From: Acidimicrobiales bacterium
GTDB taxonomy: Bacteria > Actinomycetota > Acidimicrobiia > Acidimicrobiales > Aldehydirespiratoraceae
DNA: 64,000 nt
Direction: 5' to 3'
NCBI GenBank assembly: GCA_040219515.1
Contig: JAVJSI010000018.1
Location: 1 to 64,000 of the forward strand
Every line of letters starts with the position of its first letter. Within the stretch, counting starts at the first letter, position 1. Below the pieces are notes generated by a model that worked only from the letters and a program-made list of their open reading frames with translations, searched no databases and was not told where the DNA came from. The position numbers were made by a program, and so were the translations under genes. Shown piece after piece: positions 30,596 through 40,090 of this stretch.

Positions 30596-31552
30596 TCAGC
30601 CCGATCGGGTGATCGAGCGGACCCGCCACTCGGTGCCCGGCTTCGCGGGCTGACCGCCGGGGGCACCGCAGGCGATGGTCGGCACCGTCCGTCCGACCTC
30701 GACCTCGACCCGCCACACACCGGCGTCGGCGGCGACCTCGACGACCGTGGTGTCGTGGTCGCTCACGTCGTCCAGCACCGTCGTGGTGCGCGACATCGAG
30801 TCGAATTTCCAGTCGTCGATCTCGGCCATCACCGCGCGTTCGGCGACCTGCTCGGCGCCACCGGCGGCGCCGATCCACCCGCGGCAACGCGTGGCCAGCG
30901 CCGCCGGGCTGCCCTCGAGATCGAGGATCGCGACCATCTCACCGATGTCGACCATGCCCCACATGCGCCCGTCGGGCAGTGTGACGCCCGTCGGGGCCAT
31001 CCGGTGGCCGCCGGTGTGGCTCACCCGCCGGACCGACGCGTCGGGGTTGGCGGCGGCGAGAGCGGTGAGCATCGACATACCGAGCGAACCGCAGCAGATG
31101 TCGTGGCTGCCCTGCGTGCACAGCAGGAGTTCACGTACCGGCTCGTGGGAAACGACCGTGGCCGGCGACGATTCGAGGCCGTCACCGAGGAGCCCAGCGA
31201 GAAGGCCGGCAACATCGGCTTCGACGACCTGATGCTCGGCGCGTTCGAAGCGAGCGTCGTCGACGAGGCGATGGGTGACCACCCGGCCGATGCCGTCGCC
31301 GAGGGGTACGGCGGCCAGCACCCGGACCCGCCGGCCGGCCTCGCCGGCCGCCATCACCAGCTCGGGCACCGCGGTGAAACCGTCCTTGGCCCAGACCGGC
31401 TTCGGCCACGGCAACGGCACGTCGACCACGATCAGCTCGTCGACCCACAACGCGGTGCCGCCCGGATCGAGCGCGATGCGTTCGGCATGGGCGGCGCAGC
31501 GCTCGGACTCGTCGTCGGGGGGCAGCAGGGACGGGTCGAACGCGAGGGTCAT
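30596..31552 (-). CDS. sucrase/ferredoxin-like family protein
   Basis: 318 residues from ATG 31552. Contains the thioredoxin-like ferredoxin pattern CTQGSHDICCGSLG, followed by HTGGHRMAPTGVTLPDGRMWG, both characteristic of the Suc_Fer-like family. The cysteines probably bind a 2Fe-2S cluster. Its biochemical role is unknown in bacteria. Its ATG overlaps the helicase stop (ATGA, 31549-31552), so it is translated from the HelD message. Confidence 0.88.
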   Translation of the reverse strand: MTLAFDPSLLPPDDESERCAAHAERIALDPGGTALWVDELIVVDVPLPWPKPVWAKDGFTAVPELVMAAGEAGRRVRVLAAVPLGDGIGRVVTHRLVDDARFERAEHQVVEADVAGLLAGLLGDGLESSPATVVSHEPVRELLLCTQGSHDICCGSLGMSMLTALAAANPDASVRRVSHTGGHRMAPTGVTLPDGRMWGMVDIGEMVAILDLEGSPAALATRCRGWIGAAGGAEQVAERAVMAEIDDWKFDSMSRTTTVLDDVSDHDTTVVEVAADAGVWRVEVEVGRTVPTIACGAPGGQPAKPGTEWRVRSITRSG

Positions 31553-33615
31553 GGTGTGCTCAGGATGGCAGGCAGCGGCTCGCGATGCACGACGGCAATG
31601 CGCTTCGTCGCCCGAGTGAGCGCCACGTAGAGGGAGCGGACACCCTGGCGCTCCTCGTCGACGATGCGGGCCGGTTCGACGATCACCGCGGCGTCGACTT
31701 CGAGGCCCTTGACCAGGCGAACGGGCACCACGGTGACCCGCTGGTCGAGGCCGTGACGGGTGGGACCGCCCACCGGCATCTCGTGCGCCGCGAACGCCGC
31801 GTGGACCTCGTCGACGAGCGAGTCGGGGACGATGACCGCGACATTTCCCTCGGCGACGGCGCCGAGCTCGGCCCGGACGACCTCGACGAGGCCGTCGGTG
31901 AATTCGGTGACGGCGACGATGCGGGGCGCATCGCCGTCGGTACGCACCGGTTGCGGCGGTCGGAGCCCCGGCGCGGCCACCGGCAGCACCCGGTTGGCGA
32001 GCGCCATCGCCGGCCCGGGGATGCGATAGCCGATCGTGAGTTCCCGATAGCGGGTTTCGCGCTTCCGGGGCAGGGCGTCGACGATGGCGTCCCAGCCGTC
32101 GTTGGCCCACGCGCCGGTGGCCTGAGCGATGTCGCCGACGATGGTCATCGAACCGTTGAGCGAACGCCGGGCGATCATGCGCAGCTCCATCGGCGAGAGG
32201 TCCTGCGCCTCGTCCAGACAGATGTGGCCGTAGGTGCGGATCGAATCCTTGTCGCGCTGGCCCGGCCGATAGCCGAGCACGGCCCGGGCCTCGTCGAGCA
32301 GCGGCACGTCCTGGAAGCGCCAGATGACGTCGTCGGCATGGGTGCCGCGGGGACGGTGGAGCAGCTGGATCTCGTCGTCGGTGAACACCCCCCGGTTGGC
32401 CGAGCGCAGCAGGGCACGGGAGCCGTAGAGGTCGTGCAGGAGATGGGCAGGGTCGAGCACCGGCCACATCCACTCGAGCGCCTCGCGTATCGGGAGCTCG
32501 TGGCGTATGCGTTCGCGCACGGTGCTCGCGTCGACATGGCGTCGCGCGCTCGCCGCCAGCCGTTGGAAGAACAACTCCTCGACGATCCTGCGGCCGGAGT
32601 TGTGACCCCGCGAACGCCGGCGGGCCTCCTTGATCACCGCCGCCGATTCGGCCACCGTGATCCGCAGCTTCTGGAGACCGAAGCCCACCTCGAGGTCGTC
32701 GCGGAGCGGACGCTCCCGGTCGGCGGCGGCCCGGGCGATCACCTTGATCATCCGGCTGTCGCCCTTGACCCGGCCGGCCGCTTCGTCGTCGAGCTTGTCC
32801 ACGCGGACCTTGGGCCGGACGAGATCGGCCAGCACCGCGATGTCGACGCCGGCCTCGCCCAACGACGGCAGCACCTGCTCGATGTAGGCGACGAAGAGCC
32901 GGTTGGGACCGACCACCAGCACGCCCTGGCCCTCGAGCGGGAAGCGGTGGGTGTAGAGAAGGTAGGCGGCGCGGTGCAACGCGACCACGGTCTTGCCGGT
33001 GCCGGGCCCGCCCTGCACAACCATCACCCCGGGCATGTCGGAGCGGATGATCTCGTCCTGCTCGCCCTGGATGGTGGCGACGATGTCACCGAGACGACCG
33101 GTGCGCGATGCCTCGAGCGCGGCGATCAGGGCGCCCTGCCCGCGGGTGGCGATGTCGTCGGCTCCCAGGTCGCGGAGGTCGCCGAAGAGTTCGTCGTCGA
33201 TCCCGAGCAGCGTGCGACCGCGGGTGGCGAAGTGGCGGCGCCGCGAGATGCCCATCGGGGTGCGACCGGTGGCGCGGTAGAACGGTTCGGCGATGGGCGC
33301 CCGCCAGTCGACGACCAGCGGGTTCTGCTCGCGGTCCCACACGCCGAGTCGACCGATGTGGAAGCGCTCGTCGGTGTCCTCGAGGTCGATACGACCGAAC
33401 ACCAGGGAACGATCGCCCAGATTGAGCTGGCTGAGACGGTTGACGGCGCCCTCGATCATCGACTCGCGCTCGAACCGGTGCTGGTTCGTGCCGCCCTTCT
33501 GCGCCTCGTGGCCACCCGTGATGCCGTGGGCGCGCTCGCGCGCGTCCTCGAGACACGCATAGGCCCAGTCGATGTGGGCCTGTTCGGCATCGAGATCGGG
33601 GTGGCGGTCGGTCAC
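31549..33615 (-). CDS. helD: HelD/UvrD-like superfamily 1 helicase
   Basis: 688 residues. An N-terminal arm (about 1-60, helical) and a segment typical of HelD (GRIDLEDTDERFHIGRLGV) precede Walker A GGPGTGKT (202-209). A long insertion follows, then Walker B LDEAQDLSPMELRMI and a C-terminal motif (SLYVALTRATKRIAVVHRE). Actinobacterial HelD proteins release stalled RNA polymerase from DNA. Divergent from the patatin gene at 33705. Confidence 0.9.
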   Translation of the reverse strand: MTDRHPDLDAEQAHIDWAYACLEDARERAHGITGGHEAQKGGTNQHRFERESMIEGAVNRLSQLNLGDRSLVFGRIDLEDTDERFHIGRLGVWDREQNPLVVDWRAPIAEPFYRATGRTPMGISRRRHFATRGRTLLGIDDELFGDLRDLGADDIATRGQGALIAALEASRTGRLGDIVATIQGEQDEIIRSDMPGVMVVQGGPGTGKTVVALHRAAYLLYTHRFPLEGQGVLVVGPNRLFVAYIEQVLPSLGEAGVDIAVLADLVRPKVRVDKLDDEAAGRVKGDSRMIKVIARAAADRERPLRDDLEVGFGLQKLRITVAESAAVIKEARRRSRGHNSGRRIVEELFFQRLAASARRHVDASTVRERIRHELPIREALEWMWPVLDPAHLLHDLYGSRALLRSANRGVFTDDEIQLLHRPRGTHADDVIWRFQDVPLLDEARAVLGYRPGQRDKDSIRTYGHICLDEAQDLSPMELRMIARRSLNGSMTIVGDIAQATGAWANDGWDAIVDALPRKRETRYRELTIGYRIPGPAMALANRVLPVAAPGLRPPQPVRTDGDAPRIVAVTEFTDGLVEVVRAELGAVAEGNVAVIVPDSLVDEVHAAFAAHEMPVGGPTRHGLDQRVTVVPVRLVKGLEVDAAVIVEPARIVDEERQGVRSLYVALTRATKRIAVVHREPLPAILSTP

Positions 33616-33704
33616 GTCGACGGAGTACTCCGGAAGGGGGAAACACTTGATTCTACCTGTGCCCCCTGCACCTTCACGCCGCGGGAGACCTACCCTCGGC
33701 GGGG

Positions 33705-34655
33705 ATGTTCTCGATCGGACTCGTACTCAGCGCCGGCGGATCGCTCGGCGACCCCTGGCATTCGGGCGTCCTCGGCCGTCTCCAGGAGGTCACCGACTGG
33801 GACGCCCGCAAGGCCGACCTGATCGTCGGCACGTCGGCGGGGTCCATCACCGCCGTCACCCTGCGGGCCGGGGTGGCCGCCGTCGACCGCAAACTCCACA
33901 TGACCGGTGGACCGATCAGCCCTGAAGCCGAGTCGATCTACGCCCGCATCGTCACGCCCTACGACGAACCCGAGGTCGAGCGCGACTGGCGTCCGACCTC
34001 GCCGATGATGGCGGTCCGCGCCGCCTGGCCGCCATGGAAGGCCGACCCCGTCCGCCTGGCGGCGGGAAATCTTCCCCGCGGCTCGCGATCGGGCGAACCA
34101 CTCCAGAAGCGCATGAACGAACTGCATCCCGACGGATGGCCTGAACTTCCCACCTGGATCGTCGCCGTCCGGGTGTCCGACGGCCGCCGGGTGGTGTTCG
34201 GCCGAGACGACGTGAGGGGCGACGTCGGCCAAGCCGTGCGCTCGTCGTCGGCGGTCCCCGGCTTCTATCTCCCCGGCCGGATCGGCGACCGCGAGTACGT
34301 CGACGGTGGTGTGCACTCCTCGACCAACCTCGACCTCACCGCCATGCTGGGATTCGATCTCGTGATCGTGTCGTCGGCCATGACCATCGCGGCGGACAGG
34401 CGCAACTGGCTCGCCGACACCAGCCGGGCGTGGTTCAGCCGCAAGCTCGAGGCCGAAGCGACCGAGGTTCGAGCCCGCGGCACGGCCGTCGTCGTCGTCG
34501 AGCCCGACGCCGAGCTGGTCACCGCGCTGGACAAGACCGCCGACGACGCACGCGCCAACGCGGCCACCGCTGGCGCCACCGCGGTCGATCGGGTGCTCAC
34601 CGGTCGCACCGGCGACGGACTGGCCGAGCTCATCGAGCGGGCCGCCGATCGCTGA
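33705..34655 (+). CDS. patatin-like phospholipase
   Basis: 316 residues. Serine lipid acyl hydrolase with a Ser/Asp dyad: oxyanion region SAGGSLGDPWHSGVL, nucleophile GTSAGS (Ser44), and a DGGVHSSTN motif supplying the Asp at about 205. No signal peptide is visible, so it is probably cytoplasmic. Substrate unknown. Confidence 0.93.
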   Translation: MFSIGLVLSAGGSLGDPWHSGVLGRLQEVTDWDARKADLIVGTSAGSITAVTLRAGVAAVDRKLHMTGGPISPEAESIYARIVTPYDEPEVERDWRPTSPMMAVRAAWPPWKADPVRLAAGNLPRGSRSGEPLQKRMNELHPDGWPELPTWIVAVRVSDGRRVVFGRDDVRGDVGQAVRSSSAVPGFYLPGRIGDREYVDGGVHSSTNLDLTAMLGFDLVIVSSAMTIAADRRNWLADTSRAWFSRKLEAEATEVRARGTAVVVVEPDAELVTALDKTADDARANAATAGATAVDRVLTGRTGDGLAELIERAADR

Positions 34656-34684
34656 CCGGCGACCAACCTGTTGGCAAGCGGTGC

Positions 34685-35476
34685 TCAGCAGCCCGAACCG
34701 GGCGTGGGGATGTCGGGGATCGAGGGATCGATCACTTCGACGTGCACGTGCGGCGTCGACGGCTCGAAGGCGAACTCGTCGACCTGTGACTCGAACGGCA
34801 AGCGGGTGGGTCGGGGTGCGATGACGGTGACGCCCGCCTCGACCCGGTCGCCGGCCGACACCATCACGCCGTCGATGTGGAACACCTTCACTTCCCACCC
34901 GGGCGCCGAGTCGGGTTCGATCACCACGAAGTCGTCGGAGTGGTCGCAGTACAGGACGTAGGTCCCGGCCCGAACCACGGTGCCGGTGACCGGCGAGCGG
35001 ATCTCGGCCTCGGGCCGCACGACGATGTCGGCGGCAGTGCGCGACCCGGTGCTGCGGCTGCGACTCTCGAGCGTCACCGACGGCGCGGCACCCTCGACGG
35101 CGGTCTGCTGCTGCGACCCGTCGTGGCCGGCCTCGTGAAAGCCGATCAGCTCGACCTCCGCGGCGGGATGGAACAGTTCGACGGGTCCGGCGGTGGCGAA
35201 GCGCGTGTGGTCCTGCACCGTGTAGACGGGCCCGTCCGGCACGGTGGTCGTCGTGCTGGTCGTCGTCGGGGCGCTGGTCGTCGAGGTCGTCGTGCTCGTC
35301 GTCGAGCTGGTGGTGGGGCTACTGGTCGTCGGGGCGCCCGTGGTGGTCGACTCGTCGGGCGAGACCAAGGGCGCCACGTCGACATCGCCGTTGTCGCCGA
35401 TCCCGCACCCGGCGGCCGACAGCGCCAAGGCCGTCGCCACGGTGACGAACCGAACGGCGCGGGAGCGAGAGAACAT
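34685..35476 (-). CDS. LytM/M23-like lipoprotein, probably non-catalytic
   Basis: 263 residues from ATG 35476. Lipoprotein signal with lipobox SAAGC (Cys24), then a Thr/Ser linker (about 43-80) that lifts the domain off the membrane. The C-terminal part (about 155-255) resembles an M23/LytM fold: [16 protein letters not shown], the hairpin [20 protein letters not shown] and the HVHVEV strand. The first zinc motif HxxxD is not visible; only the HxH-like HVH remains. It may therefore bind peptidoglycan or activate a hydrolase rather than cut. Divergent from hemE. Confidence 0.82.
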   Translation of the reverse strand: MFSRSRAVRFVTVATALALSAAGCGIGDNGDVDVAPLVSPDESTTTGAPTTSSPTTSSTTSTTTSTTSAPTTTSTTTTVPDGPVYTVQDHTRFATAGPVELFHPAAEVELIGFHEAGHDGSQQQTAVEGAAPSVTLESRSRSTGSRTAADIVVRPEAEIRSPVTGTVVRAGTYVLYCDHSDDFVVIEPDSAPGWEVKVFHIDGVMVSAGDRVEAGVTVIAPRPTRLPFESQVDEFAFEPSTPHVHVEVIDPSIPDIPTPGSGC

Positions 35477-35539
35477 CGGCGCGAGCGTACTGCTCGGCCA
35501 CTGCCGTCCCGGACCGTCCCGCTCGGTAGCCTCGCCGAC

Positions 35540-36694
35540 ATGTCCGCCGGCCGATTCGACGACCATCCTTTCATCCTTGCCTGCCGCGGGCTCCCTCACG
35601 AACGGGTGCCGGTCTGGTTCATGCGCCAGGCCGGGCGCTCGCTTCCCGAGTATCGGGCCATCCGTGGCGAGGGCACGATCCTCGATGCCATCGCCGATCC
35701 CGACCTCTCGACCGAGATCACGCTCCAGCCCGTGCGCCGCTACGGGGTCGACGCCGCCATCCTCTACTCCGACATCGTCGTGCCCGCCCACGCCGTCGGG
35801 TTCGGGCTCACGGTCACCCCCGGTGTGGGGCCCGAGGTCGAGAAGCCGTTTCGCTCGGCCGCCGATCTCGAACGACTGCGCCCGCTCGACCCCGAGGCCG
35901 ACACGCCGTATGTGCTCGAGACCGTGCGTCAGCTGGTGGCCGAGCTCGATGTGCCGCTGATCGGGTTCGCCGGGGCGCCGTTCACCGTCGCCTCCTACCT
36001 GATCGAGGGGCGCCCGTCGCGCGACTACGCCCACACGAAGAGCCTGATGTTCAACGACGAGGCGCTGTGGCACGCACTGATGGACCGGCTCGCCGACATC
36101 GCCATCGCTTCGTTGCGGTCGCAGATCGACAGCGGTGCGTCGGCGGTACAGCTGTTCGACTCGTGGGCCGGCGCGCTCTCACCTCCACAGTACGAGCGCT
36201 ACGTGCTCCCCCACTCGTCGAAGGTGCTGGCCGGCGTGGCCGACACCGGCGTGCCCCGGATCCACTTCGGTGTCACCACCGGTGAACTTCTCGAACTCAT
36301 ACGCGACGCGGGTGCCGACGTCGTCGGGGTCGACTGGCGGGTGCCGCTCGACCGGGCCCGCGACCGGGTGGGCCACGACGTCGCCCTCCAGGGCAACCTC
36401 GACCCCACGATGGTGCTCGCCGGGGTCGATCCGGCCGTCGAGGGCACACGCGACGTGCTGGCCCGCAACGCCGGCCACCCCGGCCACGTGTTCAACCTCG
36501 GCCACGGCGTGATGCCTGCCGTCGATCCCGACGTGCTCAGCGAGGTCGTCCGGGTCGTGCACACCGAGGGGACCGTAGGGACCCGACCCGAGGATGCCGA
36601 GGGGACCGTAGGGGACCGACCCGGCAATGCCGAGGGGACCGTAGGGGACCGACCCGGGGATGCCGAGGGGACCGTTCGGACCGCAGGGTCGTGA
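35540..36694 (+). CDS. hemE: uroporphyrinogen decarboxylase with repeat-built C-terminal tail
   Basis: Decarboxylates uroporphyrinogen III to coproporphyrinogen III. 384 residues from ATG 35540. Motifs: [16 protein letters not shown] (substrate-binding Arg/Asp region), [34 protein letters not shown] and a final [13 protein letters not shown]. The enzyme core ends near residue 342, a normal HemE length. The last 42 residues are encoded by a 33-bp tandem repeat (EGTVGDRPG(N/D)A units). The stop overlaps the hemY-like start (GTGA at 36691-36694). Confidence 0.96.
   Translation: MSAGRFDDHPFILACRGLPHERVPVWFMRQAGRSLPEYRAIRGEGTILDAIADPDLSTEITLQPVRRYGVDAAILYSDIVVPAHAVGFGLTVTPGVGPEVEKPFRSAADLERLRPLDPEADTPYVLETVRQLVAELDVPLIGFAGAPFTVASYLIEGRPSRDYAHTKSLMFNDEALWHALMDRLADIAIASLRSQIDSGASAVQLFDSWAGALSPPQYERYVLPHSSKVLAGVADTGVPRIHFGVTTGELLELIRDAGADVVGVDWRVPLDRARDRVGHDVALQGNLDPTMVLAGVDPAVEGTRDVLARNAGHPGHVFNLGHGVMPAVDPDVLSEVVRVVHTEGTVGTRPEDAEGTVGDRPGNAEGTVGDRPGDAEGTVRTAGS
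36566..36694 (+). repeat. 33-bp in-frame tandem repeat in the 3' end of hemE
   Basis: Units at 36566-36598, 36599-36631 and 36632-36664 plus a 30-bp degenerate unit at 36665-36694. Each begins GAGGGGACCGTAGGG and ends ATGCC. Units 2 and 3 are nearly identical; unit 1 differs slightly. The repeat keeps frame and encodes an acidic, Gly/Pro-containing tail. Confidence 0.9.
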
Positions 36695-38052
36695 CCGACC
36701 GGGTGGTGATCGTCGGCGGTGGCATCACCGGTCTGGCCGCCGCCCATGAGCTGGTTCGGCAGGGCCGTGAGGTGGTCGTGCTCGAGGGCGATGAGCGCGC
36801 CGGCGGCAAGATCGACGGCGGCCCGATCGCCGACGCGGACATCGACTTCGACGTCGATGCCGCCGCCGACGGCTTCCTCGCCCGCGAACCGGAGATGACA
36901 CAACTCTGCGTCGAGCTGGGACTCGGGGCCGACCTGGTGTCGCCCCGGCCGGGCGGCGCCTTCATGTGGGTCGACGGTGCGCTGCGGCGGATCCCGCCCG
37001 GCGTGCTCGGTGCCCCGCTCGATCCCGACGCGGTGGCGGCGAGCGGCATCGTCGGCGACGACGCCGTCGAGGCGTTGCGGGCCGGGCTGGCCGCCGACAT
37101 TCCCCCGCTCGTCGGCGACGCGTCCGTCGGCGAGGTTCTCCGGCCGCGAATCGGCGACGAGGTGTTCACCCGCCTCGTCGATCCGCTGATCGGCGGGATC
37201 AACGCCGGCTCGGCCGATCACCTGTCGATCCGGGCCGGGGCCGCCGCCCTGGCCGCCGCCGCATCCCGTGCGGTGCCCTTCGGCACCGCCCTGCGCGACC
37301 ATGTCGCCGCGGCGGTCACCGGCGGACCGGTGTTCCACGCCGTGCGCGGCGGGAGTCGACGCATCATCGACGCGCTGACCGACGAACTGGGCGACCGGGT
37401 ACGCACCGGCGCCGAGGTGTTCGACCTCGAGCGGACCGGGACGTCGTGGACGGTCCGCACCGACGACGAGACGTTCACGGCCGAGCGGGTGGTGCTGACC
37501 ACCCCCGGCTGGGTCAGCGCCGCCCTCCTCGCATCGCACGCGCCCGAGGCGGCCGCCGTCCTTGCCGGTCTCGACTACTCCGACGTCGTCCTCGCCACCT
37601 TCGTCGCCCACCGCGACCAGCTGGATCACGCACTCGACGGTGCGGGGTTCCTGGTGCCCCGGGACCAGGGGCTCCTCACCACTGCCTGCTCCGTCGCGTC
37701 CTACAAGTGGGAGCACTACGACGACGGTGAACATGTCGTGCTGCGGGTGTCCGCCGGCCGCACCGACGACCGGCGCTGGCTCGCGATCGACCCCACCGAG
37801 CTCGTCGAGGTGCTCCGCGAGGAGCTGGCGCTCACCGTGGGGCTGCGCGGCGAGACGGCCGTGCGGGTCCGCGAATGGCGTCGTGCGCTCCCCCAGTACC
37901 GGCCCGGCCATCTCGACCGATGCGACGAGATCGACACGTGGCTGGCCCGGGACGCTCCCGGCGTGGTCGTGACCGGGGCGTCGATGCGCGGGCTCGGACT
38001 CCCGGCCTGCGTGCGTCAGGGTCGGGCCGCCGTGACCGCGTCCCCGAGATGA
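36691..38052 (+). CDS. protoporphyrinogen/coproporphyrinogen III oxidase (HemY/CgoX family)
   Basis: 453 residues from GTG 36691. FAD-binding [17 protein letters not shown] near the N terminus with [12 protein letters not shown]; monotopic-oxidase features continue with [18 protein letters not shown] and a C-terminal [18 protein letters not shown]. In Gram-positive actinobacteria this enzyme usually acts on coproporphyrinogen III in the coproporphyrin-dependent haem pathway. Translationally coupled to hemE. Confidence 0.93.
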   Translation: MTDRVVIVGGGITGLAAAHELVRQGREVVVLEGDERAGGKIDGGPIADADIDFDVDAAADGFLAREPEMTQLCVELGLGADLVSPRPGGAFMWVDGALRRIPPGVLGAPLDPDAVAASGIVGDDAVEALRAGLAADIPPLVGDASVGEVLRPRIGDEVFTRLVDPLIGGINAGSADHLSIRAGAAALAAAASRAVPFGTALRDHVAAAVTGGPVFHAVRGGSRRIIDALTDELGDRVRTGAEVFDLERTGTSWTVRTDDETFTAERVVLTTPGWVSAALLASHAPEAAAVLAGLDYSDVVLATFVAHRDQLDHALDGAGFLVPRDQGLLTTACSVASYKWEHYDDGEHVVLRVSAGRTDDRRWLAIDPTELVEVLREELALTVGLRGETAVRVREWRRALPQYRPGHLDRCDEIDTWLARDAPGVVVTGASMRGLGLPACVRQGRAAVTASPR

Positions 38053-38130
38053 CGGGCAATTGCAACGACGATCTGCAAGACTTCCTTGCGATTACTGTCC
38101 GACTCCCTCACAGAACCCACGGTGCACGAC

Positions 38131-38727
38131 ATGGTTGACGACACTCCCGCCAAGAAGTCCCGCCGCCCTCGAGCCGAACTCAAGGAGCTCATGATCCAGG
38201 GGGGTGTCGACGTGCTCAGGGAGCTGGGTGTCGAGACCCAACTCTCCTCGGTCAGCTACGCGAAGGTGTTCGAACACCTCGAGCAGACCCACGGGATCAA
38301 GGTCACCTACGGCTCCGTCCACGAACGCATCTGGAACTCGCTCCAGGAGTATCAGCTGTCGGTCATCCAACGCGCGGGCCTGTGGGACGACCACCCCGGC
38401 GATCGCGACGCATGGGTCGACTGGCTCCAGACCATGGTCGCCATGTCATCCTCCGGCGCCGACGAGACCGTGCGCGGGGCAGCCGCCGCCGGGGCGCAAG
38501 CGAACTACGCCGCCCGCACGGCGGCATTCGAGCCGGGCGCCACCGAGCCGGCCACTCTGCTCCCCGCCGGAGCCGATGCCGACGAGATCCTCGCCACCCT
38601 GTCGCTGGCCGTGGCCGACGGGCTCCGCCTGCGCGGATTTCTCGTCCCCGAAGACTCCTCCGACGTCGACTTGAACGAGCTCGGCACGGCGATCCTCCGC
38701 GCCTGGTTCCGAGACCACCGCGGCTGA
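38131..38727 (+). CDS. TetR-like transcriptional regulator
   Basis: 198 residues from ATG 38131; upstream in-frame ATG at 38086 seems less likely. The N-terminal 60 residues fit a TetR HTH (LKELMIQGGVDVLRELG...YGSVHERIWNSLQEYQLSVI), though the HTH is longer and less regular than usual. The rest is a helical ligand-binding region. It lies 78 bp after the hemE-hemY pair on the same strand; whether it controls them is not visible. Confidence 0.75.
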   Translation: MVDDTPAKKSRRPRAELKELMIQGGVDVLRELGVETQLSSVSYAKVFEHLEQTHGIKVTYGSVHERIWNSLQEYQLSVIQRAGLWDDHPGDRDAWVDWLQTMVAMSSSGADETVRGAAAAGAQANYAARTAAFEPGATEPATLLPAGADADEILATLSLAVADGLRLRGFLVPEDSSDVDLNELGTAILRAWFRDHRG

Positions 38728-38846
38728 CAACGGCGAGAACCCGGGGAGTCGAGATCCGAATCCCCGCGATGACCCGAATGTGACTTCCGTCTCAACATTG
38801 CGGTTGTGTGACGAAGTGTGTCTACCTTGTCGGTCGCTGAGGCGTT

Positions 38847-38899
38847 GGTGATCGCCCCGCACCCCTGCCCACGACCATCGAGTCGTGTGACCGATCACC
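38847..38899 (+). promoter_or_regulatory. structured leader upstream of the Rpf-like gene
   Basis: GGTGATCG (38847-38854) pairs with CGATCACC (38892-38899), a perfect 8-bp outer stem. Within it, CACGAC (38870-38875) pairs with GTCGTG (38882-38887) around a CATCGA loop. It sits 49 bp before the start codon and 31 bp before a good Shine-Dalgarno (GAGGAGG, 38931-38937). Rpf genes elsewhere can be controlled by a c-di-AMP riboswitch; I do not see that consensus here. Confidence 0.4.
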
Positions 38900-38948
38900 C
38901 TGCACAACGCACGACACGGGCCATCCGCCCGAGGAGGCAGCACTCTTC

Positions 38949-39323
38949 ATGCGCCGAACAATCCGGTTCATCGCGTTCACCCTGACCGCACTCTTCCTGA
39001 CCGCCGCCTGCACCCCCGAACAGGTTGCGCTCTATCTCGACTCCACCGCCGAGGTGCGAGACGTACTCTCCAACGAGGACCTCTCCCGCCTGCGTCAGTG
39101 CGAATCCACCGACAACTACCGGGCCGTGTCGTCGAGCGGTCTCTACCGCGGTGCCTATCAGTTCGACCAGACCACCTGGGACGACGTCGCCGACCGGTTC
39201 TTCCCGTGGCTCGAGGGCATCGATCCGGCTGCCGCCGAGCCCTGGTGGCAGGACGCCATGGCCCGTGCGCTGTGGTCCGAGCGGGGCAAGCAGCCATGGC
39301 CGATCTGCGGCCACCGGGTCTGA
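38949..39323 (+). CDS. resuscitation-promoting-factor-like muralytic lipoprotein
   Basis: 124 residues with lipoprotein signal MRRTIRFIAFTLTALFLTAAC (Cys21). The domain at about 48-122 matches the Rpf/transglycosylase-like fold: LRQCESTDNY with the catalytic-type Glu, SSSGLYRGAYQFDQTTWDDV and WPICG with the partner Cys. It should cleave peptidoglycan glycan strands on the outer face of the membrane. Shine-Dalgarno GAGGAGG is 11 bp upstream; a structured leader precedes it. Confidence 0.92.
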   Translation: MRRTIRFIAFTLTALFLTAACTPEQVALYLDSTAEVRDVLSNEDLSRLRQCESTDNYRAVSSSGLYRGAYQFDQTTWDDVADRFFPWLEGIDPAAAEPWWQDAMARALWSERGKQPWPICGHRV

Positions 39324-39394
39324 CACCCGCGCCCCTCGCACCACCGCAGAGTTCTGACCGCGAGACTCGGGAAGGTGTGTGGGAGTCTGACGGC

Positions 39395-40090
39395 GTGACG
39401 TCGCCCGACATCCCCACGCCTTCCCCTTCGCCCTCCCGGTCGACCCCCGCTTCGACCCTGCGACGCGTCGACGCGACCGGAGAACTGCTGGTGCCGCTCC
39501 TGGCTCGGGACACCGGCCCCGCCCTCGATTGGGCCGAGGCCGCCCAGGCCGATCAGGTGGCGAGCCCGGATCAGTTGACGGAGGGCGACACACATCTCAA
39601 CGTCACCCGCACGTTCTGCTTCGCCGACCTGAGCGGATTCACCGCCTTCACCCGGGACAACGGTCCCCACGCCGCGGTTCGTCAACTGGGCGAGTTCCGT
39701 CGGGTCACGCGAAACGTCGCCGCGAAGCGCGGCGTGCGGGTGGCCAAGTGGCTGGGCGACGGCGTCATGCTCGTCGGCACCGAGCCGGCGCCCACGATCG
39801 CGCTCGGCGTACACCTCGTGCACCACTTCTCGGACTCGGCCATCCGCGTTCGGGTCGGGCTGGCCACCGGCATCGCCCTCCTGTTCGAGGGCGATGACTA
39901 CATCGGCGAACCGGTGAACATGGCGGCCAAGCTCTGCGCCGCCGCCGCCCCGGGCGAGGTGCTCGCGGTCACCGACCCCGAGGGTCTGCCCGACTGGGTC
40001 ACCACCGACGGCGACGTCACGGTGCGCATCAAGGGCGTCGGGGCCGTCGGCGGCGTGCATCGCCTGCAGGCCGACATCCGTCCGAAGTGA
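39395..40090 (+). CDS. class III adenylate/guanylate cyclase domain protein
   Basis: 231 residues from GTG 39395, chosen because GGGAG lies a few bases upstream and earlier starts would overlap the Rpf-like gene. Single soluble cyclase homology domain: FCFADLSGFTAFTRDNG (metal-binding Asp), VAKWLGDGVMLVG (second metal Asp), VRVGLATGIALLFEGDDYIGEPVNMAAKLC (transition-state region). A residue pair for ATP versus GTP cannot be settled by eye. The stop overlaps the start of the acyltransferase gene by 4 bp (GTGA). Confidence 0.9.
   Translation: MTSPDIPTPSPSPSRSTPASTLRRVDATGELLVPLLARDTGPALDWAEAAQADQVASPDQLTEGDTHLNVTRTFCFADLSGFTAFTRDNGPHAAVRQLGEFRRVTRNVAAKRGVRVAKWLGDGVMLVGTEPAPTIALGVHLVHHFSDSAIRVRVGLATGIALLFEGDDYIGEPVNMAAKLCAAAAPGEVLAVTDPEGLPDWVTTDGDVTVRIKGVGAVGGVHRLQADIRPK

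Noticed and set aside
31585-33700. Long plus-strand frame opposite helD
   Set aside because: Shadow of helD; low-complexity Asp/Val/Gly sequence with no motif and no upstream signal.
36566-36694. hemE repeats as copies of the GGGGTC(A/T)GACCCC element
   Set aside because: They share G/C-rich GGGGACC strings but not the palindromic core; they are direct, in-frame repeats.
38728-38948. c-di-AMP (ydaO) riboswitch upstream of the Rpf-like gene
   Set aside because: The region is structured, but I could not match the conserved ydaO sequence blocks, so I report only an unassigned leader.
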